Shown: positions 62,946 through 64,000 of the stretch, one piece after another | How the letters are laid out: each line of letters begins with the position of its first letter | How positions within the stretch are numbered: position 1 is the first letter of the stretch | Assembly (NCBI RefSeq): GCF_042658685.1 | Contig: NZ_JBHSQY010000008.1 | Origin: Macrococcoides bohemicum | GTDB taxonomy: Bacteria; Bacillota; Bacilli; Staphylococcales; Staphylococcaceae | Reading direction: 5' to 3' (one strand) | Length of the DNA stretch: 64,000 nt | The notes under the pieces: generated by a model | What the model was told of the DNA's origin: nothing | What the model saw: only the letters and a program-made list of their open reading frames with translations | The model's database searches: none | Translations under genes and position numbers: made by a program

Positions 62946-63067
62946 TATTTTCTAGTTGATTCTTTTATAATATGTCCAATTAAGTGTAGACGATTCAAAC
63001 CATGGGCATCACAAAAGATATCAAACTTATTAATGTACAAATAATACTGAACAATTTCCAATTCATT
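62945..63067 (-). pseudogene. Short open stretch, possible remnant of a gene 3' end
   Basis: The minus-strand frame between two stop codons encodes 40 residues, including YYLYINKFDIFCDAHGLN and RLHLIGHIIKES, before a TAA just outside the att core. The composition looks protein-like rather than random. It has no start codon, so it may be the tail of a cassette gene cut off at the junction. The family is not recognised. The rest of 62940-63154 shows nothing else. Confidence 0.25.
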
Positions 63068-63154
63068 TTATCCCCAACTTTCTATAATATTTAATATGTA
63101 TTATAATCGTAATATGTAAATAATATACCATAGTATACATAGGAGTGGAATTAT

Positions 63155-63640
63155 ATGGAATACAGAAATATGTTGCCGTTTGAAACTATGCAATTAATAG
63201 ATTTTACATACCATGCCTTGTATGTTGCACCAGATGAAAAACCATTTGAAAGAGATATACTATATACTCCAGAAATTAATAAATATTATGCTAATTTTGA
63301 TGTTGAACGCGAGTTATGTGTTGTAGCTGAAGATAACTTTAAACTCGTTGGTGCAATTTGGGGCAGAGTTTGGGACAGAGATGTTAAAGGCTATGGATAT
63401 TATGACTCTCATTATGTTGAATTAACAATGTCTATCATCCCACAATATCGTGGTCAAAGTATTGGAACACATTTACTCCATAAGTTTATAGAAGAAATGC
63501 GTAAAACAAGCTATAAAGGCATTTCGCTCAGTGCAAGCTATGGTAATTTCGCAAAAGAATTATATGAGAAAGTTGGATTTAAAGTTGTTGAAGAACGTGA
63601 TACGGATATATTGATGGTGTTAGAATTGAATAATGACTAA
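63155..63640 (+). CDS. GNAT-family N-acetyltransferase
   Basis: This 161-residue protein has a GNAT core: an acceptor-domain N-terminus (MEYRNMLPFETMQLIDFTYHA region), motif A MSIIPQYRGQSIGTHLLHKF with the acetyl-CoA loop QYRGQSIG (near residue 110), and motif B LYEKVGFKVVEERD. TAGGAGTGG precedes the ATG. It is the first gene to the right of the SCC attachment site, in a region that varies among strains. The substrate is unknown. A terminator follows. Confidence 0.82.
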   Translation: MEYRNMLPFETMQLIDFTYHALYVAPDEKPFERDILYTPEINKYYANFDVERELCVVAEDNFKLVGAIWGRVWDRDVKGYGYYDSHYVELTMSIIPQYRGQSIGTHLLHKFIEEMRKTSYKGISLSASYGNFAKELYEKVGFKVVEERDTDILMVLELNND

Positions 63641-63643
63641 AAG

Positions 63644-63688
63644 AAACGATACATCCCTAAGACGGCATGTATCGTTTTAGTTTTTTTA
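63644..63688 (+). terminator. Terminator after the GNAT gene
   Basis: An 11-bp perfect stem AAACGATACAT/ATGTATCGTTT has a 12-nt loop and is followed by seven T. Confidence 0.85.
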
Positions 63689-63838
63689 AAATTTAATAAT
63701 CTCTTATATTTATCTATTTAATTATACCTACATAATATATTAAACAACATTTTTTTGTATAGAAATCCCAAAAAACCCCACATAATATCTAAATATTTGC
63801 TATATTTGTGTAAAGGATAATATAGAGGTGGAAAATAT

Positions 63839-64000
63839 ATGGCAACTATCGGATTTGAAGAAAAGTTATGGCAAGCTGCAGATAAATTACGTGGAAGTAT
63901 GCATTCGGCAGCAGTCTTATTAAGATTATTATCTGCTACTTTATCTTCAGGTGTTTTCTCGCTTGCTTTCGATTCATTTGCTTGCGTTTTTTTATCTTGT
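63839..64000 (+). pseudogene. hsdM: Type I restriction-modification HsdM, 5' stub fused to unrelated DNA
   Basis: A strong AGAGGTGG ribosome site is followed by ATG and 21 codons (MATIGFEEKLWQAADKLRG, then Ser-Met) that match the start of HsdM methylase subunits. Where HsdM should continue with DAAEYKHVVLGLIFLK, the frame becomes HSAAVLLRLLSATLSSG and a hydrophobic, Ser/Leu-rich stretch open to the window edge. The downstream DNA reads better on the other strand. I therefore call it a truncated, recombined hsdM, not a working methylase. Confidence 0.7.
63899..64000 (-). pseudogene. Surface-protein-like coding fragment antisense to the hsdM stub
   Basis: On the minus strand the last 100 bp encode a hydrophilic, low-complexity stretch including QDKKTQANESKASEKTPED and KVADNNLNKTAAE. 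This is typical of the region after the signal peptide in staphylococcal cell-wall proteins. The frame enters from beyond the window edge and loses this character exactly at the hsdM junction near 63900, so the gene appears cut there. Confidence 0.5.

Noticed and set aside
63003..63022. Second SCC att copy (ATCACAAAAGAT resembles ATCACAAATGAT of the rlmH end)
   Set aside because: Only 11 of 12 central bases match and the flanks differ. It lacks the GATGCGG half, so it is probably coincidence.

Overview
The window is a low-GC Gram-positive chromosome segment centred on the replication origin. Gene content, protein sequences and order (rpmH-dnaA-dnaN, recF-gyrB-gyrA, walRKHIJ, and rlmH carrying the SCC attachment site) place it in the Staphylococcaceae. 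Macrococcus is more likely than Staphylococcus. The Bacillus-like block rpsF-ssb-rpsR / ychF / mscS / parB-soj / noc / rsmG-mnmG-mnmE-jag-rnpA-rpmH is still attached to oriC, a soj (parA) gene is present, and a BdbD/BdbC disulfide pair and alsSD sit next to the recF-gyr cluster. The genus call is inference.

Layout. (1) 1-9614, minus: a giant secreted surface protein running off the left edge, with signal peptide, von Willebrand A domain, one Cna-B/SpaA-like domain and about 22 tandem repeats of about 109 residues. (2) 9958-15230, minus: the purine salvage operon xpt-pbuX-guaB-guaA behind a guanine riboswitch. (3) 15430-17960: a probable SigB-dependent stress protein, a GNAT acetyltransferase and a YfbU-family protein. 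(4) 18142-30219, minus: ribosomal proteins S18/SSB/S6, YchF, an MscS channel, chromosome segregation and nucleoid occlusion genes (parB, soj, noc), tRNA/rRNA modification genes (rsmG, mnmG, mnmE), jag, rnpA and rpmH.

(5) 30250-32055: a bipartite oriC flanking dnaA, with DnaA boxes on both sides and a DnaA-trio-like unwinding element between dnaA and dnaN. (6) 32106-46328: dnaN, an ABC exporter, bdbDC, yaaA-recF-gyrB-gyrA, alsS-alsD, and nnrD on the opposite strand. (7) 46383-55261: T-box controlled serS, a YceI protein with a strong palindromic operator, yybS-gdpP-rplI-dnaC, and purA with a PurR box. (8) 55344-62150: a YitT-family membrane protein, tRNA-Glu and tRNA-Asp, and the walRKHIJ operon. 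(9) 62205-64000: a DnaA-box cluster, rlmH with the SCC attB site, then accessory DNA holding a GNAT gene and an hsdM 5' stub joined to unrelated DNA.

Almost all genes left of oriC are on the minus strand and those to the right on the plus strand, so transcription follows both replication forks. Replication (dnaA, dnaN, dnaC, gyrase, recF), origin segregation (parB, soj, noc), purine supply (gua operon, purA) and cell-wall control (wal) are concentrated here. The most unusual items are the recombinant hsdM junction at the right edge, the DnaA-box cluster about 30 kb from the origin in front of rlmH, the giant repeat adhesin, the face-to-face nnrD/serS promoters and the 31-bp yceI palindrome.
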